A program made the translations under genes and the position numbers. Source: Occallatibacter sp. (GTDB lineage Bacteria > Acidobacteriota > Terriglobia > Terriglobales > Acidobacteriaceae). Taken from it: DNA of 38,885 nucleotides. Where the stretch lies: positions 1-38,885 of the forward strand of contig JARLGE010000008.1 of the NCBI GenBank assembly GCA_031296215.1, in the 5' to 3' direction. Position 1 is the first letter of the stretch. The number at the start of each line of letters is the position of its first letter. The notes under the pieces were generated by a model. It was not told where the DNA came from and did no database searches. It saw only the letters and a list, made by a program, of their open reading frames with translations. Below are positions 1-9,419 of the stretch, one piece after another.

Positions 1-553
1 ACTCCCCCGTGGCCTGCATCCATTCGACCAGGCGCGGCAAACGGTCGAGCGAGGCTTGCGACGGGGTTGGCTTGCGGTCGGAGCGGGGCATGAGGAAGTG
101 CCGGGTGAGCACTGCGCGCGCAAGGTCGGTTGCCGGCTTGATCCATGAAGATTTGCGGCGCAGCGTGAAGAGGTTGCGCGCCAGCCTGACTGCCCAGCCC
201 GGCGCTCTCCCGGCCGCACCGCCGTACTGCACGACCGTCATCCCCAGCGTGAGCAGTTCCATGGAATACTCGCCCAGGCTGCGCGGGGGCTCTCTTAATT
301 GACTCTGGACAAAGCAGCTGTAAGCGCGGACGGTGGGTCCGGCGCGGAGATCGATCTGCTCGAGCAGCCGATCGGAGAACGCGGCAACCTCCTCATAGAA
401 ACGGTCGGATGAGCCATCCGGCTGGCGAAGGTCGTAAACCAGTTCCACCCGTTCTTTGCGGTGAGCCCTTTTGCCGTCGTTCGGGACGGCGTTGCGCCGT
501 GCGGAGCGCATCTCAGCCGCCAGTTCTCGCCGGGATTGGATGGGCCGTTCCAT
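1..553 (-). CDS. Hypothetical protein, 3' end outside window
   Basis: An open minus-strand frame of 184 codons runs off the left edge with no stop. The ATG at 553 has a purine-rich GGAAAG about 9 bases upstream; in-frame GTG codons further upstream are possible alternative starts. The N-terminal part is rich in Arg and Glu (begins MERPIQSRREL). A helical stretch follows around residues 93-112 (EYSMELLTLGMTVVQYGG), then a basic region. I do not recognise the family. It lies about 105 bp downstream of the HpnI-like glycosyltransferase on the same strand, so co-transcription is possible. Overlapping plus-strand frames here have no family features and look like shadows. Confidence 0.6.
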   Translation of the reverse strand, partial: MERPIQSRRELAAEMRSARRNAVPNDGKRAHRKERVELVYDLRQPDGSSDRFYEEVAAFSDRLLEQIDLRAGPTVRAYSCFVQSQLREPPRSLGEYSMELLTLGMTVVQYGGAAGRAPGWAVRLARNLFTLRRKSSWIKPATDLARAVLTRHFLMPRSDRKPTPSQASLDRLPRLVEWMQATGE

Positions 554-657
554 CGCATGGCTCTTTCCGCGACTCCACGCTCGCACCCCTCGCGATGCGT
601 GGATAACCACACAGGATGATACGCCTGGAGTGTTAAAAGGTTCCGAATTTCGGCGGC

Positions 658-1863
658 TCAGTTCGGCGGACCCGACAGTTTCTTCAGTTGTCCCCGCCTG
701 AGTTCGAACTCCTCCCCGCGCCAGACGATGGTGTTGCCGGCGAAGCCGAAAGCCCAGACGGCCATGGCCACCAGGTCGCGCAGCGGCAGGAGCCAAAGCG
801 TCGGCAGGGTCTGGTGGTCGGCCAGCACCTGGACGCCGACCGTCATGGCCAGGGAGAGGCGCAGGAAGAAACTCAGGGCCAGGAGCCACAAGCTTAACGG
901 GCTCAGGCCGCTGGCTACCACGTTGAGCAGTGCCCAAGACAGGCCGTGGGTGAAGATGAGGCCCGCATAGCCCCAGGGCCGCGCCTCGCGGACGGTGCGG
1001 GCCCAGCGGAGCTGATGATCGAGGAAGCCGCGCCAGGTGTAGGCGGGGATAGCGGTTTCGACGACTTCGGCGCTGAGGGCGACGCGGTAGCCGGCCTTGT
1101 CGATGCGGGCGCCGAGTTCGTAGTCGTCGGCCAGGTGATCGACCAAAGTTTGCAAGCCGCCGATCTTGTCGAGCGCGGCGCGGCTGACGGCCAGCGTGGA
1201 GCCCAGGCCGTAGTGCAGGCCGCCCTCGATGAGACGCGACAGCAGCACGCCGGCCTGGAAATCGGTCGCGATGCCCAGAGCTTCAAGCCGCGAAGGGAGC
1301 GTGGAGTGGGCGCGGCCGCGGTAGAGGGCGGTGACCAGGCCGACCTCCCGCGAAGCCTTGCCAGCGTCCGAAGCTGTCCGGAGGAAGACGAAGCTACCCA
1401 TGACGCGCTCCAGATAGCGGGGAGATACGGTGATGTCGGAGTCGTTGATGAGCAGAAAGTCGTAGCGGGCGTGGGCGGCCAACTGCACCAGGTTGCTGAC
1501 CTTGCCGTTGGCGCCCAGGTTCGCCGGGCACTCCACAAGCCGGATGGAGAGCGAGGGAAACTCCTGCTTGAGCTGTTCGACGGCCGCAGCAGCCGGGTCG
1601 CCGGGCGAGGAGACGCCAAAGAGCAATTCGTACTCGCCCGCATAAGCCTGCCTGCAGTGGCTGCGGAAGGCTTCGATCATGCCGGGATCGAGCCCCTTGA
1701 GCGACTTGAGGATGCTCACGCCCGGAGCGAAGGCGGCGAGCCGCGCACGGCGGGCCGATAAGAACGCGCGGGCGGCAATCAGCGCGGCCAGAAAGTAGCC
1801 CATCCCCGCCACGGTGAGCACCGCGGTGAGTATCTCTACGGATTGGGCGATGGCGTGCGGCAT
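658..1863 (-). CDS. hpnI: HpnI-like hopanoid-associated glycosyltransferase
   Basis: This 401-residue protein is a membrane-bound GT-A glycosyltransferase of the ceramide-glucosyltransferase/HpnI type. Seen: an N-terminal membrane helix at about residues 9-33, a nucleotide-sugar-binding DSD at 141-143, an acidic ADDYELG at about 245-251, and HQLRW at 283-287 in the place of the family's (R/Q)xxRW motif. Two or three membrane helices follow at the C-terminus, about residues 300-375. Known for HpnI: it adds an N-acetylglucosamine to bacteriohopanetetrol at the cytoplasmic membrane. A ceramide-type acceptor cannot be excluded from sequence alone. No other hopanoid gene is visible here. It is last in the minus-strand run, after the permeases, with a heptad-repeat pair in the 203-bp gap before its start. 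Confidence 0.75.
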   Translation of the reverse strand: MPHAIAQSVEILTAVLTVAGMGYFLAALIAARAFLSARRARLAAFAPGVSILKSLKGLDPGMIEAFRSHCRQAYAGEYELLFGVSSPGDPAAAAVEQLKQEFPSLSIRLVECPANLGANGKVSNLVQLAAHARYDFLLINDSDITVSPRYLERVMGSFVFLRTASDAGKASREVGLVTALYRGRAHSTLPSRLEALGIATDFQAGVLLSRLIEGGLHYGLGSTLAVSRAALDKIGGLQTLVDHLADDYELGARIDKAGYRVALSAEVVETAIPAYTWRGFLDHQLRWARTVREARPWGYAGLIFTHGLSWALLNVVASGLSPLSLWLLALSFFLRLSLAMTVGVQVLADHQTLPTLWLLPLRDLVAMAVWAFGFAGNTIVWRGEEFELRRGQLKKLSGPPN

Positions 1864-1890
1864 GGCTGGGGTAAGTCTAGCAAGCCGGTT

Positions 1891-1925
1891 GTCAGCGGTC
1901 AGTTTTCAGTCTTCAGTTCGCAGCT
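1891..1925 (+). repeat. Heptad array, locus A, left arm (5 units)
   Basis: Five consecutive 7-bp units of the form NTCAGTN, the last one degenerate. Read on the minus strand the core is AACTGAA/GACTGAA. It pairs with the array at 2030-2064, whose plus-strand core is AACTGTG, so the two arms are inverted relative to each other. It lies 27 bp upstream of the glycosyltransferase start. Confidence 0.75.
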
Positions 1926-2029
1926 CGCGGTCATGGCACGGGGCCGTTGCCGATTCCAAGCCGCACCTCAAAGTCCCTCATCTCACCAGCTATCCAGTCA
2001 AATACGCCGAAAGACCACCCCGGCCACAG

Positions 2030-2064
2030 ACAACTGTGAACTGTGAACTGACAACTGTGAACTG
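2030..2064 (+). repeat. Heptad array, locus A, right arm (5 units)
   Basis: Exactly five 7-bp units alternating ACAACTG and TGAACTG. The array ends 2 bp before the stop codon of the permease that reads toward it. With the arm at 1891-1925 it flanks a spacer of 104 bp that contains no gene. Confidence 0.85.
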
Positions 2065-2066
2065 CT

Positions 2067-3323
2067 TCACTCGTACCGCAGCGCCTCAATCGGGTCGAGG
2101 TTGGACGCCTTCCAGGCGGGGTAGATGCCGAAGATGAGGCCGATGGCGCAGGAGACGCCGAAGCCGATGGAAACCCACAGGGTGGAGAGCGTGGCGGGCA
2201 GGCCGATGGGAAGCAGATAGACAATCCAGGTGATGACCGCGCCGGTGAGCACGCCGAAGACGCCGCCCACGGCGCACAGAGTCACCGCCTCGGTGGTGAA
2301 CTGGGCCAGGATGTTCCGCTTGGTGGCGCCCATCGCCTTGCGCACTCCGATCTCCCGCGTTCTCTCCGTCACCGAAACCAGCATGATGTTCATCACCCCC
2401 ACGCCGCCGACCATCAGGCCGACCGAGGAGACGGCGATCATGAAGGCGACCAGGCCGCCGGTGAGCTGGCTCCACAGCTTGCTCAGCGAGTCGGGGCTCA
2501 TGATCTCGAAGTTGTCGTCGGCTTCCACCTTGACCTTGCGCCGAATGCGCAGCCTCTCGCGGATCTCCTCTTCGACCAGGTCCTTGTTCTTCTGGTCGTC
2601 GTACTTCAAAGCGATGTACACGTCCTTGAGTTCGGGGTAGAGGTTGTGAAATGTGCCCAGGGGAAAGTAGACGCCATTGTCGGCAGGGTTTTTGCCCGAG
2701 CCGAAGGGCTGCTTGCGCTTGTCCACCACGCCGATCACCGTGTACAGACTGGGACCGACGTTCACGTCCTTACCGATGGGGTCCTCGTCGCCAAAAAGCA
2801 ATTCGGCGGTGTCGTGGCCGACCAGACAGACGTGGGCGCGGCGCGCATCTTCGGCGTCGTTCCAGATGCGCCCCTGCTGGATGGAGAGGTTGGAGACAGC
2901 CTCAAGCTGGTCGGTGGCACCCACCAGGAATGCGCCGGCCACTTTCTTGCCGTTGTACTTGACGCTGACGTCGCCCACATGGAATTGCTCGTTGACATGG
3001 CGGATTTCGGCGTCCGCCGCCACCACGTGGGGCAGGTCGCGCATAGCCAGCGCGTCGTCGACAGTAAGCTTCCTGCGGGTAAGCATCTCCGTGGTGGGGT
3101 TGATGCTGATCAGGGGCATGTGGAAGACCCAGAAGACGTTGGAACCCATGGACGTAACCCAGTCGGAGACCCGGTTGTTGAGCCCGTTGATGACCGAGGA
3201 GATGGTAATCACGGTGGTCACGCCGATGACGATGCCGAGGATGGTCAGGCCGGAGCGCAGCTTGTTTGTGCGCAGCGTATCGAGCGCCATCTTGACCGAT
3301 TCGTGGCTGTGTCCCTGGGGCAT
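2067..3323 (-). CDS. ABC transporter permease, MacB/FtsX type (type II paralogue, copy 1)
   Basis: This 418-residue integral membrane protein has the MacB_PCD plus FtsX architecture. An N-terminal membrane helix at about residues 20-45 begins NKLRSGLTILGIVIGVTTV. A periplasmic domain of about 220 residues follows, then three C-terminal helices after about residue 285. The family signature MNIMLVSVTERTREIGVRKA is present. In MacB-like transporters this subunit couples ATP hydrolysis to periplasmic conformational change rather than forming a classical channel. No ATPase domain is fused to it or found nearby. It is closely related to the copies at 3514-4770 and 6097-7353. No clear Shine-Dalgarno is seen: the heptad arm of locus B lies 7 bp upstream of the ATG, where the leader would be. 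Substrate unknown. Confidence 0.92.
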   Translation of the reverse strand: MPQGHSHESVKMALDTLRTNKLRSGLTILGIVIGVTTVITISSVINGLNNRVSDWVTSMGSNVFWVFHMPLISINPTTEMLTRRKLTVDDALAMRDLPHVVAADAEIRHVNEQFHVGDVSVKYNGKKVAGAFLVGATDQLEAVSNLSIQQGRIWNDAEDARRAHVCLVGHDTAELLFGDEDPIGKDVNVGPSLYTVIGVVDKRKQPFGSGKNPADNGVYFPLGTFHNLYPELKDVYIALKYDDQKNKDLVEEEIRERLRIRRKVKVEADDNFEIMSPDSLSKLWSQLTGGLVAFMIAVSSVGLMVGGVGVMNIMLVSVTERTREIGVRKAMGATKRNILAQFTTEAVTLCAVGGVFGVLTGAVITWIVYLLPIGLPATLSTLWVSIGFGVSCAIGLIFGIYPAWKASNLDPIEALRYE

Positions 3324-3330
3324 AGAAGAA

Positions 3331-3365
3331 CAGGGGTCAGGGTTCAGGGATCAGGGGTCAGAGTT
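3331..3365 (+). repeat. Heptad array, locus B, left arm (5 units)
   Basis: Five 7-bp units: CAGGGGT, CAGGGTT, CAGGGAT, CAGGGGT, CAGAGTT. This is the inverted partner of the arm at 3477-3511, which on the minus strand is five copies of CAGGGGT. It lies 7 bp upstream of the ATG of the downstream permease. Confidence 0.92.
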
Positions 3366-3476
3366 GCATTGCCGACTTCCTGTCCGCGATCGCCCTTGAC
3401 CGGATTGTTCGCCCTCGATTCTAGCCTTAACTGGTCGACTTCTGCCGTGACGAGCGCCGCATCTCCCCTGAAGGCC

Positions 3477-3511
3477 ACCCCTGACCCCTGACCCCTGACC
3501 CCTGACCCCTG
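3477..3511 (+). repeat. Heptad array, locus B, right arm (5 identical units)
   Basis: Five perfect tandem copies of ACCCCTG. The array ends 2 bp before the stop codon of the permease at 3514-4770. It could pair with 3331-3365 to give a roughly 35-bp stem around a 111-bp spacer. Confidence 0.95.
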
Positions 3512-3513
3512 CT

Positions 3514-4770
3514 TTACTCGTACCGCAGCGCCTCGATCGGATCCAGGTTGGCGGCTTTCCAGGCCGGATAAATGCCGAAGATGAGACCGATGGCGCAGGC
3601 AACCGCGAAGGCAATGAGGACCCAGGTTGTGGACAGAGCGGCGTGGAGGAACGACACGGCAAAATGCAGAATCAGGGTGAACAGGGCTCCGGCAAGGATG
3701 CCGATGACCCCGCCCACGGCGCAGAGAGTGACGGCTTCCAGCGTGAACTGCAGCAGGATGTTCTTCTTGGTTGCGCCAATGGCCTTGCGGATGCCGATCT
3801 CGCGGGTGCGCTCGGTCACCGAGACCAGCATGATGTTCATCACGCCCACTCCGCCCACAATAAGGCCGACGGAAGAGACACAAACCATAAACAGAAACAG
3901 TCCGCCGGTGAGTTGGTTCCACAGGCGGGTCAGCGAGTCGGGGCTGAAGATGGCGAAGTTGTCGTCCTGCTGGGTGCGAACGCCGCGGCGAATGCGCAGC
4001 AGTTCGCGGATCTCTTCGGTGACGATAGCCTTGTGGGAGGGGTCGTCGTACTTGATGGTGATCCAGAAGTCCTTGACCTCGGGATGGATTTTCTGGAAGG
4101 TCTCGACGGGGAAGTAGACGGCGTTGTCCTGGGTGTTGCGGCCGGTGCCGAAGGGCTGGGGCTGGAGATCGAGAACGCCGATCACGGTGAAGATGTCGCC
4201 TTCGCAATCGATATCCTTGCCCAGCGGAGAGCTGTCGGGGAACAGATCCTCGGCGGCATCGTGACCGAGGACAGCGACGTTGGCGCGGCGGGTCTCTTCG
4301 TCGTCGGTCCACATGCGGCCCTCCAACATTTCGATATCGTTGGTCTGCTTCACGGCCGAGGTGCTTCCGTTGAGGATGGTGTTGGAGATCTTGTGCGTGC
4401 CGGCCTTCACCGAGACGCTGCCCAGGCCAGTCTGGAAGTTCTGGTAGGTGAGTCCGGGGTCGACGGCGACGACGTAGGGGAGGCTGCGCATGGCTATGCC
4501 GTCTTCGAAGGTGAGTTTCTTGCGATTCAGTTCCTCGGTGGTGGGGCGCTGGCCGAAGGGCACGAATTGGAAGGCCCACAGGTCGTTGGTGCCGAGGGAC
4601 TTCACGAAGGTGTCGATGTTGGTGTTGAGTCCGTTGATGGCCGAGGAGATGAGGATGACGGTGGAGATGCCAATGGAGATGCCGAGCACGGTGAGGCCGG
4701 AGCGCAGCTTGTTCTTGCGCAGAGTTTCCAGCGCCATGCGCACCGATTCTTTTGAGTTGCCGAGTCGCAT
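3514..4770 (-). CDS. ABC transporter permease, MacB/FtsX type (type II paralogue, copy 2)
   Basis: This 418-residue permease begins MRLGNSKESVRMALETLRKN. It has one N-terminal membrane helix, a large periplasmic domain, three C-terminal helices and the conserved MLVSVTERTREIGIRKAIGA loop. Its ATG lies 3 bp beyond the stop codon of the upstream permease (4774-6000), and a GGAGC ribosome-binding site sits inside that gene's end, so the two are surely co-translated. This is the only gap in the permease run without a heptad array. The C-terminus ANLDPIEALRYE is shared with its type II paralogues. No ATPase partner is in the window. Substrate unknown. Confidence 0.92.
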   Translation of the reverse strand: MRLGNSKESVRMALETLRKNKLRSGLTVLGISIGISTVILISSAINGLNTNIDTFVKSLGTNDLWAFQFVPFGQRPTTEELNRKKLTFEDGIAMRSLPYVVAVDPGLTYQNFQTGLGSVSVKAGTHKISNTILNGSTSAVKQTNDIEMLEGRMWTDDEETRRANVAVLGHDAAEDLFPDSSPLGKDIDCEGDIFTVIGVLDLQPQPFGTGRNTQDNAVYFPVETFQKIHPEVKDFWITIKYDDPSHKAIVTEEIRELLRIRRGVRTQQDDNFAIFSPDSLTRLWNQLTGGLFLFMVCVSSVGLIVGGVGVMNIMLVSVTERTREIGIRKAIGATKKNILLQFTLEAVTLCAVGGVIGILAGALFTLILHFAVSFLHAALSTTWVLIAFAVACAIGLIFGIYPAWKAANLDPIEALRYE

Positions 4771-4773
4771 GGC

Positions 4774-6000
<1,227 letters not shown>

Positions 6001-6007
6001 GGGAACC

Positions 6008-6028
6008 AGTTTTCAGTTCAAAGTGCAT
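6008..6028 (+). repeat. Heptad array, locus C, left arm (3 degenerate units)
   Basis: Three 7-bp units AGTTTTC, AGTTCAA, AGTGCAT. On the minus strand they read as GAAAACT/TTGAACT, related to the right arm at 6066-6093. The array directly abuts the start codon of the permease at 4774-6000, leaving no ordinary leader. Confidence 0.55.
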
Positions 6029-6065
6029 TCTATGCCCATTGCCGGGCCCGATGCTGCGGTGCGGG

Positions 6066-6093
6066 ACAACTGAGAACCGTGAACTTCGAGCTG
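6066..6093 (+). repeat. Heptad array, locus C, right arm (4 degenerate units)
   Basis: Four units ACAACTG, AGAACCG, TGAACTT, CGAGCTG with strict 7-bp spacing of the AACTG-like core. The array ends 3 bp before the stop codon of the permease at 6097-7353. It looks like a decayed version of locus A. Confidence 0.6.
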
Positions 6094-6096
6094 TCT

Positions 6097-7353
6097 TTAT
6101 TCGTAGCGCAAGGCTTCGATGGGGTCGAGGTTAGCGGCTTTCCAGGCGGGATAGATGCCGAAGAGGAGGCCGATGGCGCAGGAAACGCCAAACCCGATCG
6201 AGACCCAGAGCGTGGAGAGTGTGGCCGGGAGCCCGATCGGCAGGAAGTAGACAATCCAGGTGATCACGGCGCCCACCAGGACGCCGAAGACGCCGCCCAC
6301 GGCGCAGAGGGTGACCGCCTCCATGGTGAACTGGGTAAGGATGGTGCGCCTGGTGGCGCCGATGGCCTTGCGGATGCCGATCTCCCGGGTGCGCTCGGTG
6401 ACGGAGACGAGCATGATGTTCATGACCCCGACGCCGCCGACCATGAGGCCCACCGACGAGACGGCGATCATGAAGATGACCAGGCCGCCGGTAAGCTGGC
6501 CCCACAACTTGGTGAGCGAGTCCGGGCCGAAGATCTCGAAGTTGTCCTCGGCCTGCACCTTGACCTTGCGCCGGATACGCAGCAGCTCGCGAATCTCCTC
6601 CTGCACAAGCGCCTTGTTCTTGGGGTCGTCGTACTTCACGCTGACCCACATGTCCTTGTCCTCCGGATGCAGGTTGTGGAAGGTTCCCAGGGGGAAGTAG
6701 ATCATGTTGTCGTTGGGGTTCTTACCGCCGCCGAATGGCTGCTTGCGCTTGTCGAGGACGCCGATCACGGTGTAGAGGCCGGTTTCCACTGCGACTTCCT
6801 TGCCGATCGGGGGCTCGGCGCCAAACAGCTCCTCGGCGGTGTCGTGGCCAATCACCACCACGTGCGCGGCGCGCTGGTCCTCGTCGTCGGTAAACAGGCG
6901 GCCCGCGGACAAGGTCAGGTCGGTCACTTCGCCGATCTCGGCCGTGGAGCCCTGCAAGATGGTGGAGGCGACCTTCTTGCCGTTGTACTTGACGCTGACG
7001 TCGCCCACGCGGAACATGGGCTTGACGTGCTGGTAACCGCCGTCGGCGGCCAGCACGTGGGGCAACTGGCGCAGGGCGTAGACGTCGTCGATGGTCAGCT
7101 TCTTGCGGGTCAGCTGCTCGGTCGTCGGCCGCACGCCGATGACCGGCAGGTGGAAGACCCAGATGACGTTGGAGCCGAGCGAGCTGACAAAGTCGGAGAC
7201 GCGGTTGTTGAGGCCGTTGATGATCGACGAGATGGCGATCACGGTGGTGACGCCGATGACGATGCCGAGGATGGTAAGACCGGAGCGCAGCTTGTTCGCG
7301 CGCAGCGTATCGAGCGCCATCTTTACGGATTCGCGGGTTTGTCCTTGAGCCAT
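6097..7353 (-). CDS. ABC transporter permease, MacB/FtsX type (type II paralogue, copy 3)
   Basis: This 418-residue permease begins MAQGQTRESVKMALDTLRAN and is extremely similar to the copy at 2067-3323, including NKLRSGLTILGIVIGVTTV and the last 60 residues up to DPIEALRYE. Topology is one N-terminal helix, a periplasmic core domain, and three C-terminal helices, with MLVSVTERTREIGIRKAIGA. A CGGAG ribosome-binding site lies shortly upstream of the ATG. The heptad arm of the four-helix-bundle element begins 17 bp upstream. The similarity of copies 1 and 3 suggests recent duplication or gene conversion within the cluster (inference). No ATPase nearby. Confidence 0.92.
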   Translation of the reverse strand: MAQGQTRESVKMALDTLRANKLRSGLTILGIVIGVTTVIAISSIINGLNNRVSDFVSSLGSNVIWVFHLPVIGVRPTTEQLTRKKLTIDDVYALRQLPHVLAADGGYQHVKPMFRVGDVSVKYNGKKVASTILQGSTAEIGEVTDLTLSAGRLFTDDEDQRAAHVVVIGHDTAEELFGAEPPIGKEVAVETGLYTVIGVLDKRKQPFGGGKNPNDNMIYFPLGTFHNLHPEDKDMWVSVKYDDPKNKALVQEEIRELLRIRRKVKVQAEDNFEIFGPDSLTKLWGQLTGGLVIFMIAVSSVGLMVGGVGVMNIMLVSVTERTREIGIRKAIGATRRTILTQFTMEAVTLCAVGGVFGVLVGAVITWIVYFLPIGLPATLSTLWVSIGFGVSCAIGLLFGIYPAWKAANLDPIEALRYE

Positions 7354-7369
7354 GGAAACTCCGAGGGGC

Positions 7370-7406
7370 GACAGATGACAGGTTACAGATGACAGATGAC
7401 AGTTTT
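7370..7406 (+). repeat. Heptad array, locus D, left terminal arm (5 units)
   Basis: Five 7-bp units built on GACAGAT/TACAGAT. Positions 7372-7406 are identical, in inverted orientation, to 8039-8073 over all 35 bases. It lies between the permease start at 7353 and the end of the four-helix-bundle gene. Confidence 0.95.
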
Positions 7407-7420
7407 GAGCGCGCTGACGG

Positions 7421-7777
7421 CTACTCCTTCAGGGAATCCAAAAATGCGTAGATCATTTTCCCGACTTCGTGCGATAGACCATCCGCTTCGTTCAGTAACT
7501 GAGGACCACCAAAGCCAAGAGCACGTGCAATCTCCAGTTGTGTTTGTAGCTCGCAATTTGAACCGCGTGCAATTCCCAGAAATTGTCTGAACTCGCCCAG
7601 GTTCAGCCTCCCTTGCCCTTCCGCGATATTACTCGGCACAGAAACCGCGGAGCGCCGCATTTGGCTAGACAAACCATAGAGCTCTTCGCGGGGGAAATCC
7701 CGCGTCAATCGATAAACTGCCACTGCCAGTTGCATCGACTTCTGCCATATCTGCAATTCTCGAAATGATTGGATCAT
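7421..7777 (-). CDS. Four-helix bundle protein (S23 / 23S rRNA IVS family)
   Basis: This 118-residue protein matches the four-helix-bundle family first described from intervening sequences in bacterial 23S rRNA genes and structurally related to Avd of diversity-generating retroelements. Family hallmarks are visible: FRELQIWQKSMQLAVAVY near the start, then P..ELYGLSSQMRRSAVSV, then PSNIAEGQGR, followed by two further helices ending DSLKE. Length is typical. Function is unknown for most members; a homopentameric, basic, nucleic-acid-binding role is suspected from Avd. No rRNA gene, reverse transcriptase or template/variable repeat lies here, so a DGR role is unsupported. The gene sits inside paired heptad arrays, on the same strand as the interrupted permease run. 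Confidence 0.92.
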   Translation of the reverse strand: MIQSFRELQIWQKSMQLAVAVYRLTRDFPREELYGLSSQMRRSAVSVPSNIAEGQGRLNLGEFRQFLGIARGSNCELQTQLEIARALGFGGPQLLNEADGLSHEVGKMIYAFLDSLKE

Positions 7778-7792
7778 TGAAATACTGCCTTT

Positions 7793-7820
7793 CAGGTTAC
7801 AGACGACGGGTTACAGTTCG
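7793..7820 (+). repeat. Short heptad run upstream of the four-helix-bundle gene
   Basis: Four units CAGGTTA, CAGACGA, CGGGTTA, CAGTTCG in 7-bp register, about 15 bp upstream of the four-helix-bundle start codon. The orientation matches the left terminal arm (7370-7406), not the right one. Confidence 0.6.
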
Positions 7821-7920
7821 CGATTCCATCTATGTCAGATCATTCTTTACTACCGACAAACTCGTCATTCCTCACCCGTTCTTTGTAAGGCTGATTTCTT
7901 GCCCGAGCACTCTGAAGCTT

Positions 7921-8073
7921 TCATCTGCAATCTGCCATCTGCAATCTGCCATCTGTAACCTGTCATCTGCACTTCGGTGAAAACTGTCATCTGTCATCTG
8001 TAACCTGTCATCTGTAACCTGTCATCTGCTCTTCGGTGAAAACTGTCATCTGTCATCTGTAACCTGTCATCTG
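7921..8073 (+). repeat. Expanded heptad array, locus D, right arm
   Basis: Seven heptads of the type TCATCTG/CAATCTG/TAACCTG (7921-7969) are followed by a 43-bp unit (7972-8014) that recurs exactly at 8031-8073. Each 43-bp unit starts CTTCGGTGAAAACTG and continues with TCATCTG and TAACCTG heptads. The last 35 bases are the inverted copy of 7372-7406. Two extra heptads lie between the 43-bp units. The array ends 3 bp before the stop codon of the permease at 8077-9303. Confidence 0.93.
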
Positions 8074-8076
8074 CTC

Positions 8077-9303
<1,227 letters not shown>

Positions 9304-9363
9304 TGACCCGCTTTCGTTGACCGAGTTGTTAGGAAACCCGTGAACAAGCCGATGTTTTGAAAG

Positions 9364-9419
9364 GGCACGACTTCAGTCGTGCCGCAAATGTTGCTAAATC
9401 AACTTGGGCTTTTTAGCCC
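9364..9419. repeat. REP-like double hairpin
   Basis: Two hairpins 22 bp apart: GGCACGACT-TC-AGTCGTGCC at 9364-9383 (9-bp perfect stem, 2-base loop) and GGGCT-TTTT-AGCCC at 9406-9419. A pair of short GC-rich palindromes in an intergenic space is the layout of REP/BIME elements. Alternatively the second hairpin could act in transcription termination. Confidence 0.55.

Larger units (their letters stand above)
7370..8076. mobile_element. Candidate element: four-helix-bundle gene between 35-bp inverted heptad arrays
   Basis: A unit of about 700 bp fills the gap between two permease genes. Its outer ends are a perfect 35-bp inverted repeat (7372-7406 against 8039-8073), each exactly five heptads. 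Inside are a four-helix-bundle gene, a short heptad run just upstream of that gene, and an expanded heptad array at 7921-8073. The 100 bp at 7821-7920 hold nothing else I recognise. No transposase, reverse transcriptase or integrase is present. Calling it mobile is inference: the architecture parallels REP sequences flanking their tyrosine transposase gene, but no excision or target duplication can be seen here. Confidence 0.45.

Noticed and set aside
946..1761. A 271-codon plus-strand frame opposite the HpnI-like gene.
   Set aside because: Shadow frame; the minus-strand protein has all glycosyltransferase motifs.
7421..7777. Four-helix-bundle protein considered as the Avd accessory of a diversity-generating retroelement.
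   Set aside because: No reverse transcriptase, template repeat or adenine-variable gene end is in the window.
7370..8073. Heptad arrays considered as CRISPR.
   Set aside because: The units are 7 bp with no unique spacers of 30 bp, and no Cas genes are near.
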